Positions 35,045 to 46,375 of a DNA stretch of 64,000 nt are shown here, piece after piece; position 1 is the first letter of the stretch, and each line of letters starts with the position of its first letter. The position numbers were made by a program, and so were the translations under genes. Origin of the DNA: Tethya wilhelma (Eukaryota > Porifera > Demospongiae > Tethyida > Tethyidae); NCBI GenBank assembly GCA_964030475.1, contig CAXIPT010000006.1, positions 2,556,234 to 2,620,233 of the forward strand. Reading direction: 5' to 3'. The notes under the pieces are model-generated. The model searched no databases and was not told the origin of the DNA. It saw only the letters and a list, made by a program, of their open reading frames with translations.

Positions 35045-37334
35045 CAATCAATCAATCAATCAATATTCATCGTAAAGCCCAAGTGGACACGTGTACACAA
35101 AGGAATATACAAACAAAAAAGGACATAGGCACCGAGTACTCAAAGACATACATGTACATTACAACAACTGAGAGGACAACCTCACTGCCGGGTGAGATAA
35201 AAAGACTTGAAAGTAAAACAGAACTTGACTGTAAAATAATGATGCTAACTCAGTAACAGCTGACAAAAACTCATACTGCACAAAAGTCTTGAATGTACCA
35301 AAATACATAAGATCCTAGATAAAAATTCTGCTGAATTTAGGTAGAATGTCAATTTGTGAGTTACTCAGCATGTTGAGAAGTTCCTCGACATCCAACTCTG
35401 CAGGTAGGTGCAAATCCTTCCCATGCTCTTCCAGGATGTGATCTATGAGACGAGTTTCTTGTAGGGGTCCTGCTTCGCACAAGTGACAAGGGTTCTGACC
35501 TCTACCATGGTGCCCCAATGCCCTACTATAAGCATCTGTAAACCACATACAGCTCTCGAACCCAACTCAGATATTCTGTCCCACAGCTTGGGCCAACCAA
35601 TGGCTTTCGCTACCTCCACAATCAATGATGACTTCTCCAAACATCGGGAAAGGCATTGCTCCCTGTCTATCTTGAGTAGAATAGACTTGATCAGCCTCAG
35701 GCCTCCGCCGCACTCATTTAGGATCTGACTAGTGTAGTTGGACCCAAAAGCATCTTCCAACTCCCTATACACTCTCTAACCAGGCATGACTCTTCAAACT
35801 GATCACTCAGGGAAAGAACCACGGAGCTTCCCAAGTCCACGCCATCTTTCTTCAACAGTCTCACCAGGAATGCTAGCTTGGAAGTAAGAACCCTGAACCT
35901 CATAGATGGTAAATCAAGGCAAACCATAGCTGCAGTATTAGACATATGTTTTGGCCATTTCAGAATCCTTTTAGCCAGCTCTCCCTGGAAAGAATCCATC
36001 TTCCTTAGAAGGCTCTCTGTAAGGATCCAGTTTTCAGAGCCAAAGAGCAAAGTTGGCATGACACAGGTATCGAGTACAGACTTTGAGGACAGGGGGCTGA
36101 TATCACCACAGAACACTCCTATACTACCAAAGTGAAAGAATGCCCGGCGAGCTTTGTTGATGTTCTCTTCAATCGACTTGGAGGACAGAAGATCACCCTT
36201 CCACCAGTACCCAAGGCATTTCCCTACATCACCTAACGGGATCACACTGCCATCTATGGTGAGATACCAACGCCACTGTGCTTGTTACCGAACATCACAA
36301 TCTCGCATTTTGTGGCATTCAACTTTAATAGGTGAGTTTCTGCAAACACACTAACCAGATTGAACTGCTTCTCCAGAGAACCCTCACTAGAGGCTAGAGT
36401 ACGAATGTCATCTGCGTGGAGGAAGCCCCCGGCATAGAAGCTGTTGATGGAGAGACCAATGCCGGATGTTTGGAGATCTCTCAACAGAGGGTCCATCACG
36501 ACAAGAAATAAAGTGGGAGATAGAACAGAGCCTTGCCTCACACCTCGACCAATAGGGAAGTAGTCAGACAGCCTACCATCCAACCTCACTTGACCACTGC
36601 CACCCGTGTACCAGTCCTTCAGAATCCTCCACATTTTCCCATTCACACCAATCTCAAACAGCTTCTCTAGCAAGACTGAAAACTCCACAGAGTCAAAAGC
36701 CTTTTGCAGATCATAGAGACACATGTAGACCTTGCTACCACCATTCAAGTACCTGGAAATCACCTCCTGTGTGGCGAAGATGGCATCAGCACACGACACA
36801 CCTCTCCTGTAGGCTGATTGATTTACATGAGGTATTCCAGCATCCAGCAAAACTGAATCGAGTCTACCCAAGAGCAGAAATTCCAACACTTTTGCAACCA
36901 TTGAGGTAAGAGTGATACCCCTGTAGCTGTCAATACTCAGAGGGTCCCTACCAGCTTTGTAGACAGGAATGACAATGCCCCTCTTCAGCACCTCAGGAAT
37001 CACCTCTAGCTCAACAACAGCATTCAGAATATTCCTCAACCAGATGATTACAGCATCGCCTGCAGCCTTCAGGTGTTCTGCCAGGATCCCATCAGGCCCA
37101 GGGGACTTCCCGTTCTTGAGCCTTTTCACAGCATTGCAGACCTCTTCTGTGGTGAATGGAACATCCAAGAGGAACTCCTCATTATTGTGCGAGTCATCTT
37201 CCATGGTCTGCATCTTCTTCACCCATTCTTGGCTACCAACAATCTTGGACTCCGCCAACTTCTGGAAATGCCCCGCCCAAATCTTCAGCAGATCTGACCT
37301 GTCTTGCACAACTTCTCCATCAACCATTAGCTTC
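35045..37334 (-). mobile_element. 5'-truncated LINE retrotransposon
   Basis: On the minus strand the element ends in a (GATT)n tail (35045-35064) and begins abruptly near 37334 inside coding sequence, so it lacks the endonuclease part. Its flanks, acttgatctgcgt and cgtggctaaac, join to give the uninterrupted sequence known from other copies (acttggtccacgtggctaaac at 27860-27880). A duplication of at most cgt is visible. It sits just upstream of the mannosidase B promoter block. Confidence 0.85.
35315..37327 (-). pseudogene. Non-LTR reverse transcriptase, frameshifted
   Basis: The first frame (37327-36254) carries reverse transcriptase blocks in order: KSPGPDGI, YRGITLTSMVAKVLE, NQSAYRRGVSCADAI, YDLQKAFDSVE, GVRQGSVLSPTLF and LHADDIRTLAS with the catalytic Asp pair. 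A frameshift near 36255, a second near 35760 and a third near 35530 move the remainder (thumb and C-terminal part) through other frames. The last part has CHLCEAGPLQETRLIDHILE, a CCHH-like finger. The clade looks like CR1/L2-type LINEs, but I cannot place it firmly. It is inactive because of the truncation and frameshifts. Confidence 0.85.
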
Positions 37335-37344
37335 CGTGGCTAAA

Positions 37345-37358
37345 CTGCGCATGCGCAG
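37345..37358. promoter_or_regulatory. NRF1-like palindrome upstream of mannosidase B
   Basis: ctgcgcatgcgcag, identical to that of copy A, lies about 100 bases before the copy B ATG. The LINE stops about 10 bases upstream of it, so any regulatory sequence further out has been displaced by 2.3 kb. Confidence 0.45.
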
Positions 37359-37456
37359 TTTATTTGCTTAACATATTATTTTGGTGACCTTTTCCAACTT
37401 CCAAACATCATCTGTAAGTCTGACAGCTGTCTGAAAACAAGTAGCGAGTTGGGATA

Positions 37457-38935
37457 ATGGCAAGGAGTTATCAGTTCGGCAGTATAGCACAGCTGGTGTT
37501 AGTGTTCCAGGTTGTTCTCCTAGTGTGTGGTGAGCAGACGGAGATCTCTCTGAATGGAGCCTCCTGGAAGATCTCAGACAGCCGTGGGAAAGTGAAGGAC
37601 CTACAAGCCACAGTACTGGGCAATGTCCACCTGGACTTACTGTGATTGTAGTTATGCTTTGAAGTGATTGCTCCTAATATAAGTTATTATCACACGAAAT
37701 GTATTGTATCATTCGTCATGTAGGCGACACAACATTATTGAAGAGCCATATAGTATGTAAAAATAGGATCGTTGCCACTGGCAACATGTGACTATTTACC
37801 TGTTTTAGTAGATTTAGTAAGTATACCTTCTTTTTTTTCAATTTGACTTAATACTTCCAGACAGCTGGAATGACTGGCTGTACCAGTGGATAGGGTATGA
37901 TAACTGGACGTACACTCTTCAGAAGGAACTCACCAGTGATGACATCAAAGGAAAGACAGTGTGGCTGAAATGTGATGGACTGGACACAGCTGCCACTGTC
38001 AGGTGAGACACAAAAGAAGCAATTTTTTTCTAAGGAAAGAAAGTGAAATACTATATTTCCTAAAATTGTAGTGTCAACAACAAAATGATCGGAAGTGCTA
38101 ACAACATGCACAGAAGGTACTTCTTTGATATCACAGTAAGTAAGCTCTACATTAGTTCATATTATCCACCACCAATGGTCCATAACCATTTCAAACATAG
38201 CCTCGTACCCAGGCTCTCTCCTTTGACCTTGCTAGTGCAAGGTCAAAGGAGAGATTTCAAACAGCTAAAGATGAAGTTTGTTGTTGGTTGCAGGATGTAG
38301 TCAAGGCTGGTGAAAACATCTTCTCAATTGAGTTAGAGGTTAGTTTCATCTCATAGCTTACTACACCTTTCTTTGTTCACTTCATTGACCTCATCCATTA
38401 GTCTGCTGCAAACTACTCAGTGAGGACAGCTGCTGCTTATCCCTATCCTGTTTACATTGATGGCGAGCATTACAAAGAGTTATTCTTGCAATTAAGTTGT
38501 AAGACTTAGTATAGCAGAATTGAATTTTCTTCTCTTTGAGGTGGTCCTGGCCTATACTTCAATGATTCCATGAAGAATTTTATTCGAAAGGCCCAGTCTG
38601 ACTTTGGATGAGACTGGGGACCTGCTTATGTTCCTTCTGGAATATGGTAGAACATTAGGTACCCCCAAATACATATAATTTTGTACCCCCCTCTCCCAAT
38701 ACATTATTATGTAACTTTGTACCCATGTATAAACTTTGGTTGTATTTCTCCAGTTTTGTAACATTTGAGGATGCCTATGTGTCTTATGTGGTTCCCAAGA
38801 CTGACTATGATGTCACCTCCAAGTCCTACTACCTCACTGTGACTGTGTGTGTCATCTTACCAGCTGCTCAGGAGCTCACAGTCAACGTGAAGACAACCAT
38901 GCAGTGAAGACTTTGACTACGCCACTGTGGATGGG
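37457..38935 (+). pseudogene. Beta-mannosidase copy B, exons 1-8, inactivated
   Basis: Exons: 37457-37641 (signal peptide, MARSYQFGSIAQLVLVFQ), 37724-37752, 37861-38002, 38072-38135, 38294-38338, 38402-38462, 38541-38658 and 38754-38935. They correspond one to one with copy D. The damage is clear. In exon 7, TGG has become TGA (FG*DWG) and CAG has become TAG (IW*NIR). The exon 6 donor GT is now GC. A four-base insertion (atgc) in exon 8 shifts the frame after VNVKTT. Exons 9-14 are missing; the copy breaks off before the MITE at 39209. Its back half continues beyond amine oxidase 2. Confidence 0.88.
38202..38256. repeat. Fold-back repeat in intron 4 of copy B
   Basis: cccaggctctctcctttgac and its partner aaggtcaaaggagaga form a stem around gctagtgc. 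Copy D lacks it at the matching place (about 61690-61800), so it arrived after the copies separated. Confidence 0.65.
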
Positions 38936-39095
38936 GTGAGTTTATCATAGTATTTCCACAATCATACACTAATTCCACCATTGTTTTACACTGTATCCAG
39001 CTGTCCTTTTTATGGCCATTAATAGCAATTAATGTTATTGTGCTGCTCTTATTGTACCACTGCTTAATTGACATAACTGTAATAAATAATATTAT

Positions 39096-39096
39096 T

Positions 39097-39144
<48 letters not shown>

Positions 39145-39145
39145 C
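39096..39145. repeat. TG microsatellite
   Basis: Imperfect TG run in the intron after mannosidase exon 8. Copy D has the complementary CA run at about 60856-60879. Confidence 0.85.
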
Positions 39146-39208
39146 ACGTGTGTATATTAATAGTGGGGAAATAGATTATAGTAAATGGCCTGGGTCATTT
39201 TACATAAT

Positions 39209-40185
39209 ACAAGTAGTAAAAATTTCAAAAAAATAAGCAGTGTAGGAATGGGCAGTGCTGTAAAAAATATTGGAACAAGGAATGGTCTCAATTTCGGCAC
39301 ATGACTACTTCATTTTCATTTTGATCCCTCATAGCTATTATTGTTGTAAATTGTTCAAAGAATGAGCTGTACTTGAATAGCTTGCATTTTAATGGTTCAA
39401 ATTCCTGCCAATCTTATATCACTCAGCTAAAAAGTAGAATAAAGTATAGCAGGCAGGATTAGATTACTGGCCAAGACTTAGTTACAAAAAATGAAATAGT
39501 CATGTGCCGAAATTGAGACCATTCCTTGTTCCAATACTTTTTACAGCACTGCCCATTCCTACACTGCTTATTTTTTTGAAATTTTTACTACTTGTTCATT
39601 CACTTTTTTCAACACTACAGTGAGGAGACTATCAGAGACTGGTTAGTCCCTACAAAAAGCTTGAGTATACATTGTCTGCTAGAGCAGCTAATGCGCATGC
39701 GCATTAAATGCCACGTGGATAATCAATGACCTTTGAGCTCTATAAGAAGATGGCTACATTAAAGTACATGAATTTATGCTCTCAGTTTCAAAGCTTTCTA
39801 GTTTTTGTTTAGGCTTATTTGTGATTAAAACGAGTATCAAGGAATGTAGTACCTAAGAAAAGAAGTTACTTTGTGCTATCAAAGTTGGCTCAACACATTC
39901 TGTTTCTCTGGAAATGCTTTTCAGGTAAGTCAGTCAGAAAGTACATAAGTTAGATGAACAAAAATGGCACTATTGTGGCTTCCCACTAGCTCTCTCTACG
40001 AGTGCTGAGAAAAGTTTCTGTGAGTTGTAGACCTTGCATGCAATTGGTAATCTGTCAGTGAGAACCTCTGAGCAAGTTTGAAGACTTAATTTTGTTTTGC
40101 TAGATTTTTATGATCATAAACATTTTGTATTGTGTCAATGGGACATTCAGCCCATTCCTACTATACGTACTACCATACGTATGAT
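39209..40185 (+). mobile_element. MITE plus companion repeat inside mannosidase B
   Basis: The complete inverted-repeat MITE (39209-39595) is followed directly by the 590-base companion unit. That unit includes aatgcgcatgcgcatt near 39690, ccacgtggat, and an end with tacgtactaccatacgta. It replaces mannosidase exons 9-14 in this copy. Confidence 0.75.
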
Positions 40186-40716
40186 TATGGAGTTCGTATT
40201 GAGACCTTTTCCTTGCACGACACTGTAATTGAATTGACTCTATTTACCATCTATTTCAAGTGGAAAATTTTCACCACTAAACATTTTTTCACCACTGAGA
40301 TAACATAATCATGAGTGGTGAAAAGTTTACTGTACCAATCAAAAAGGCCAAAGTTAACTTCAACAAGTGAACTTTTGACTGAGAAAGTTTCTTTATCTAT
40401 GGTAATGGTTACGTGGGCATGGATAAATTAAATAGTAGCCTATGCATTCAGTGGTGATTTTTAAGCCTCGACGTGTGAGTATCCTGTGCAGAGGCTTACT
40501 GTAGTCATTTTGTGTGTGTGTGTACGTCTGTCTGTTATGGGATAATATGAAGAATGGCAGCTCCATGGTCCAAATCGAAGGTACTTACGTTCATAAATCG
40601 AAATTATCTTAAAAATGATTGTGGAATCTTGCAAGATACTGTAGTTATGACATTCTCAAACCAGATCAACTTTAGTGCATAGTTATTGTGTATACTTGAA
40701 ACTTAGCTGCTAACAT

Positions 40717-40988
40717 AGGCACTGTGTCACTATATTAGCCTTGTCCCCAGGCTCTCCTTTGACCTTCAAAGGGGAGCCTGCATGGGGACAAGGCTAACTA
40801 AAAAATGAATATCAAACATAACCAGAAACCTTACAATTAAATTTTAAGTGCACTTATGTGAGCTACTACAGCTGACCACATAGTTCCTATTACACACACA
40901 GAGCAATTATCCAAACATGCACAATTTTGGACCAAATATGTCACGATTTCTATTTTTAGTTGACTATATAGTGACACAGTTCCTTTAA
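40717..40988. mobile_element. Non-autonomous relative of the Kolobok-like element
   Basis: The left end aggcactgtgtcactatat and right end atatagtgacacagttcct match the termini of the 5.8-kb element. TTAA follows at 40985-40988; the left copy is degraded. The matching site upstream of amine oxidase 1 (gacattaattacaagtc, near 31175) is empty. A small fold-back (40737-40797) is nested inside. Confidence 0.78.
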
Positions 40989-41099
40989 TTACGAGTCATG
41001 AGAATTGTATTCCTAAAACATTTTTTTATAACTGTTTGTTAGATGTAAACACTTTATACCTAACCAGAAAACTACTCTTTAATACAACGTTTACCAACG

Positions 41100-41465
41100 T
41101 ACTGTAGACTCGGGTTAATATTAGTGAAAAAGTATGCGCTAACTAAATAACGAGGTGCGCCAAATAACGAAGGCTAATGGATGACCACGCTTCCAAACGA
41201 GTGACATCATCAAGCAGAAATCGATTGCTCTAGCGTGGCTAGAGCTCGAAAAGCGGTGAAAAGCTGCCTTTTCTAAGTGAAATGGAAGGCCAAGTAGTGA
41301 AAGAAAGCATATAGTTCATGGCTGTCAGGCTTAGAAAACTACGTGAACATCCAGTTTATAAACTTTGCGGCTGTTACCCAAGGTAAGTGTAAGAAGACAG
41401 TATGCACCTAATAGCTAATGTGCACTTAAAAAACGAAGTGCGCCTAATAACCCGAGTCTACAGTA
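41100..41465. mobile_element. MITE with TA duplication, Tc1/mariner-like
   Basis: The element 41102-41463 starts ctgtagactcgggtta and ends taacccgagtctacag, between TA dinucleotides. The corresponding place near amine oxidase 1 (accaacacagttag, about 31290) has no insert. The interior is 330 bases with no gene. Confidence 0.78.
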
Positions 41466-42882
41466 GTTATTAAAAACATGTTAAAACCATCACTCCTAAT
41501 ACATTGCGGCTATGCATGTACACGTCAACTATTCAGTCAACACAACTATAATTATACTGTAACAGTTGTTGTTACTATTATAGAGCTTTCTCTAGCTACT
41601 GAAGGATAGTCAACCAAAGGTGGCACAGGTGATGAAACCACTTACTCTAGAGTACTACTTTCACAGAAATAATTTTCACTATAATGAATGATAGAGAAGG
41701 ATTGCTCGAACTCGAGTTACATAAATTTTTTCAAGAAGCCTATTATCAGTAAGCTTTCTTCTTCTGTGTTTCCTACCCCCACAAAGGACCAAATGTGCTG
41801 GTGCCCAAAACAAGTCAATGTGTCAAGTCATATTATTACTGTCTGATAGGAACCAACAAGGGTCATTTTTTTCTTTTGAAGGCTACTAACTAGACACCAT
41901 GAGTCAGATGTTTGGTTTCATTGAGCATTCTAGCTAGCACTCTTTCTGTCTTTAGCTTAAAGGACACTGTCTATTGTCTCCAATGTTCACCAATGACTGT
42001 GATGTTGATGGGCATTGTTGAGGACATAACATGACAGGATCGTTTTCTGTTGTATACATTGTCAGATCATGCAAATAACTCATGATTACCCATGTGCATT
42101 CATTGATTTTAAATGATAATCAACCAGATATACATGTATTCGCTATTGCACTGTCGCAAAGACAGTATGCACCTAATAGTGAATGCACCATCGCGAGTAC
42201 TCTACGTAAATTATTGGGTGAGGGGAAGTTTGAGAAGGTCGTGTATAGCACGAGGTGAAAAGCGTTTGCGGTGCATTAACTGGTTTGTAGTATGAAAAAG
42301 TCTAACATTTCTTCATTGACTAGTAAGAATGGATGAGCAATTTGAGTACAGTTCTGTGTTTTTAAGGCAAAGTTTAGGAGCTAGATAGCCCTCCAAAGAA
42401 GAGGCTCAAGTCAGCACATTGCCAAGAGTAGCCTGACAGCTAGGTTTGCTGCTCCAGTTTCAGAGAAAGAGACCAACGAAGCAGCGGCAAAAGGAGTAGT
42501 GCCATTGAAAGACAAGTGAAATTCTTAATTTTATCAGTCTTAATTTTCTTTCTAACTCTGAACCAAACTGCATTTGCTGCAGCTGTGCTCTATTGTCCCT
42601 AGCCGTGCTCTATTTTCCAACCACATGCAGGATGTTGCAGTCTAGTAGCGCTTACTCACTACGTAGTACGGGATTTAGAGTAATAGTTTTTCCTTTGATG
42701 TCATAGGCTTCGTATTACAAGCACCTTTGGAGATTAGTAATGGTATGAATATTCTACATATTATGCCCATGCACCCTGTGAATCTTATTCATTCTCAAGC
42801 TGTCTGGCTTAGTTTTTGGGTGTAGTCTATAGATACAGAGAAGTTCAGTCTAACCTACTCAATGACATAGAGACTAGCAAAA

Positions 42883-44388
42883 ATGTTCAGCTGCTTAGCT
42901 TTATTGTGTTGCACTGTTGCTGTTGTTAGCAGTCAGTCTTGTTCAAACCAGGATGCTGATGTGTTGATTTTGGGTGCTGGAATTTCAGGGATTGCAGCTG
43001 CACACACTCTCAATGAAAATGGTGTTTCAAAGTTTCTTATATTGGAGGCTCTTCCTCAAATTGGTGGACGGATTCAGCAAGCTCAGTTTCCTTCTGGAGT
43101 CAAGGTTAACACTGGTCCTGACTGGATTCATGGGCTTGATCCAGAGCAGCCTGAAATGCATCCACTCTACTCCATACTGCAGCGTTGTGGTGTTGAGATT
43201 GAAGGGGAACTATCTGACTATGACAGCTTAACTGTGTATAACTCACGGGGTAATATCATTAATGAGAGCACTTTGAGATATGATGATTATTATACTGCAT
43301 ACGAAGCTGCTGGTGAAACTGCACAAAGTCGACAAATGAATAATCTTTCTGACATTTCTTTACGTGATGGTCTAACGATGAGTGACTGGGTACCTACAAC
43401 TCCTGAGGACAACTGGGTGGAGTGGTTTAGCTTTGACTACTGTTTTGCTGAGCCTCCTGATGTGTCTTCCCTCTATGACTCAGTATTTTTGTCAACCTAT
43501 TATGATTTTGGCGATCCAGACAATACAGGTGATTTTTTCATCACCGACCAGCATGGGTTTGTACAAATTGTGGACTGTCTGGCTAGTGAATTCTTGGAAG
43601 ACCAGGACCCTCGGCTCCACCTAAATGCTAATGTCAGTGAAGTACAGTGGAGTGATGATTGTGTGTGCGCTGTAGCTGTTGAGAATGGAGAGAGCTCCAC
43701 ATACTGTGCCCCGTATGCCATCATCACCTTTAGCATTGGTGTGCTGCAATCTGATGAGCTTAATATGCGATTTGTTCCAAGTTTGCCTCAATGGAAATTG
43801 GACGTGATCAACATGTTCAGCATGACTCACTACCTAAAGTTCTTTGCAGAATTCAACACCTCTTTCTGGAACAGTACCAGTCAATTCATAGGACATGTTT
43901 CTGACCAGCGTGGATATTTTCCTCTATTCCAAACATATGACAGGTTTCTTAATGCCAATGTGCTGCTGGCCACTCTTACCAATGAGATTGCTGATAGATT
44001 GGTCAGCCAACCCCAGGAGAACTCCACTGAAGAATTAATGCAAATACTTCGTGGGATCTATGGCCCCAACATACCTGAACCGGTGGGTGTCATTATTCCA
44101 GACTGGGACATCAATCCATTATTCCTTGGTACTTTTAGCAATATTCCTGTAGGTGTAACAGCTGAAGAGTTTACTTCTCTTGCTGCTCCTGTTGGCCGAC
44201 TGTATTTCAGTGGGGAGGCTACAAATATTAAGTATTCAGGATTTTTTCATGGAGCGTATTTTGCTGGAATTGATTCAGCAGAAGCAGTGATGGAAGCACA
44301 GCAAAGTGGTGTTTCTCCACTGGTTGCAAGCTTCACTGGCGCCTTCTGTGCCTGCCTGTTGAGCTATTCTTTTTCCTGCATCATTTAA
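42883..44388 (+). CDS. Secreted FAD amine oxidase (polyamine-oxidase-like) 2
   Basis: A 501-residue, single-exon paralogue of the oxidase at 32071, close to identical over most of its length. Signal peptide MFSCLALLCCTVAVVSSQ, FAD motif GAGISGIAAAH, GGRI and the C-terminal LYFSGEATNIKYSGFFHGAY are all present. It shares the NTGPDWIHG variant and a His in MTHYLKF. The main divergence is a patch near residues 415-450 (LGTFSNIPVGVTAEEFTSLAAP versus LGTYINCPVDVTGETHMQLAAP in pieces), which could be gene conversion or selection. The tail is again hydrophobic. It is nested in the mannosidase B intron between exon 8 (then deleted exons) and exon 15, same strand. Open frame throughout, so probably functional. 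Confidence 0.9.
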   Translation: MFSCLALLCCTVAVVSSQSCSNQDADVLILGAGISGIAAAHTLNENGVSKFLILEALPQIGGRIQQAQFPSGVKVNTGPDWIHGLDPEQPEMHPLYSILQRCGVEIEGELSDYDSLTVYNSRGNIINESTLRYDDYYTAYEAAGETAQSRQMNNLSDISLRDGLTMSDWVPTTPEDNWVEWFSFDYCFAEPPDVSSLYDSVFLSTYYDFGDPDNTGDFFITDQHGFVQIVDCLASEFLEDQDPRLHLNANVSEVQWSDDCVCAVAVENGESSTYCAPYAIITFSIGVLQSDELNMRFVPSLPQWKLDVINMFSMTHYLKFFAEFNTSFWNSTSQFIGHVSDQRGYFPLFQTYDRFLNANVLLATLTNEIADRLVSQPQENSTEELMQILRGIYGPNIPEPVGVIIPDWDINPLFLGTFSNIPVGVTAEEFTSLAAPVGRLYFSGEATNIKYSGFFHGAYFAGIDSAEAVMEAQQSGVSPLVASFTGAFCACLLSYSFSCII

Positions 44389-44389
44389 T

Positions 44390-44832
44390 TAGTGCCACGA
44401 TTTGATGCTGTACCATTATACATCTATAGATAGTAAATTAGACTCTATAGCTATAGTGTATAGTATGTGCTATATAGAAAGATAACACTTCGACCTATAA
44501 TTATAAGTGGATTGTAGCTTGCCTTCTATACATAGGTCTATTATTGTTATAAGTTATTATTGTAGGTTTTAACTGACAGTGTATGATATATAATTTTTTT
44601 GCTTTATAGTACTGTACGTATGGTATGTTAACTTTTGCTAGTCAACTTATAAGTTTTATTCTTGTATTGCTACTTGAGCTTAGGTCTTGTCTATATTGAG
44701 TATGAACTATTTTCTTGCATCAAACTTAATGCAGTCACTGTCAGTTAATGATCGTGGGTAAATATTTACTGAGGCTTGCTTGTGAATGTTGATTTCAGTA
44801 TAATTATATTAGTACATGGGTATGAATTTTAG
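44390..44832 (+). other. 3' flank of amine oxidase 2
   Basis: AT-rich and homologous to 33580-33995. It runs into the acceptor of mannosidase exon 15 at 44831-44832. No separate gene was seen. Confidence 0.55.
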
Positions 44833-45010
44833 GGAATAGCACAAATAAACAACTTGTTTGGTCACATCATTGACTACAGTGTCCTCTATGACCAGACCAT
44901 CAGGACCACACTGTGGGAGGAGATGGGTGTGTAATTTGAACAAGCCATGAATATTTGTATGTGCACTCTTTCCCTAGCCTCGAGCTCGCTTGATCACTGA
45001 TACACAAGAC

Positions 45011-45073
<63 letters not shown>

Positions 45074-46313
45074 GATAACACTCGTCCCTATTGGCCTTCA
45101 AGTCCCTCTAATGGCTTCTTGGTTGATGACCAAGAAAAGAACCTATACATCCAAAGATGGGGAGACTCAGGAGACCCTCATTATGGAGACTTGCACAGGT
45201 TAAACTAGAAAAACCGGTTTTCGATGCCCATTTGACCAGTTTTGATTTCTACGAATATAGGTATGACTACTCTGATTACTGTACTGATGTGACCAAGTTT
45301 CCACGACCAAGATTTGCTAGTGAGTTTGGATTTCAGAGCTACTCATCATTTCATGCCATGTCACAAGTCTCTGGACCAGCTGTAAGAATTGTGGTTGTGT
45401 GAGAGAAAGATATGAGAGTTTCACTCAATACTAGAGCAGACTAGTGCTCGTTTTCTCAATATCATTGTAGAACAGCTATTTATAAATATGGAAATCGATT
45501 CACTTATTATTTGGTTGCCTTTACCATATTCATTTTGAAAGCTTATGTAAATTTTGTCATCATGCTTGTAATATTATATGCAATTGAGCATAAATAATGT
45601 GATGCATGCATGCTGATGAAATTGTTCAAAAAATACTGGGTGATTCGGATTGTTGTGCTAGACTTTTGTTCAAAATAGGTTTAAGTGTTATACCAAACTT
45701 TCCATTTAGGCTGCTTTTCTAGCAGACCTTCAGCCCTGAGCTGTAAAGCAATAATAATAATAATAATAATAAATAATAATAATTAAGGAGTACCATTATA
45801 CCACTAATATCCTAAAAGACCTACACATCTCTCTCTCTTTTAGGATTGGAGTAACACTTCTCCCCTCATGATGCACCGTCAGCACCATCCTGATGGGAAC
45901 TCTGAGATGGCGACACAAATGGCCATGTTCTTTCATCTCCCAAACAAGTAAGAGCTGCATGTAGTTAATTGGTCGACTAACCCAGGCCTTTATCCCAACT
46001 GCCATCTACTGCTGCAGAAAGCGTGAGTAAATGTTTATATTCATTGTTTGTTTGTTTGTTTGTGTTATACAGCACTGATAAAGAAACTCAGTTCAGGGAC
46101 TTCATTTACTTGAGTCAAGTCATCCAAGGTATCTGCATTGGAGCTGAGTCTGAACACTATAGAAGACTGCTTAGTACAGACGGAGCATTTACCAGGGGAA
46201 CTCTCTACTGGCAGCTGGTATGTATGGTTGGGATTAGAATGTATACATAATCACATGTATAGAACACACCCACGCACAAATACGCACCCACATAAATACA
46301 TGTACACATACAC

Positions 46314-46375
<62 letters not shown>

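Larger units (their letters stand above)
40310..42882 (+). other. 5' flank of amine oxidase 2 with extra insertions
   Basis: Shares its backbone with 30420-32070. Relative to that copy it has gained a TTAA-type MITE (40717-40984), a TA-flanked MITE (41102-41463) and about 590 bases near 42130-42715. The last of these contains atgcacctaatagtgaatgc, akin to the second MITE. No coding sequence was recognised. Confidence 0.65.

Noticed and set aside
36969..37343. 124-residue plus-strand frame
   Set aside because: Antisense shadow of the reverse transcriptase frame.
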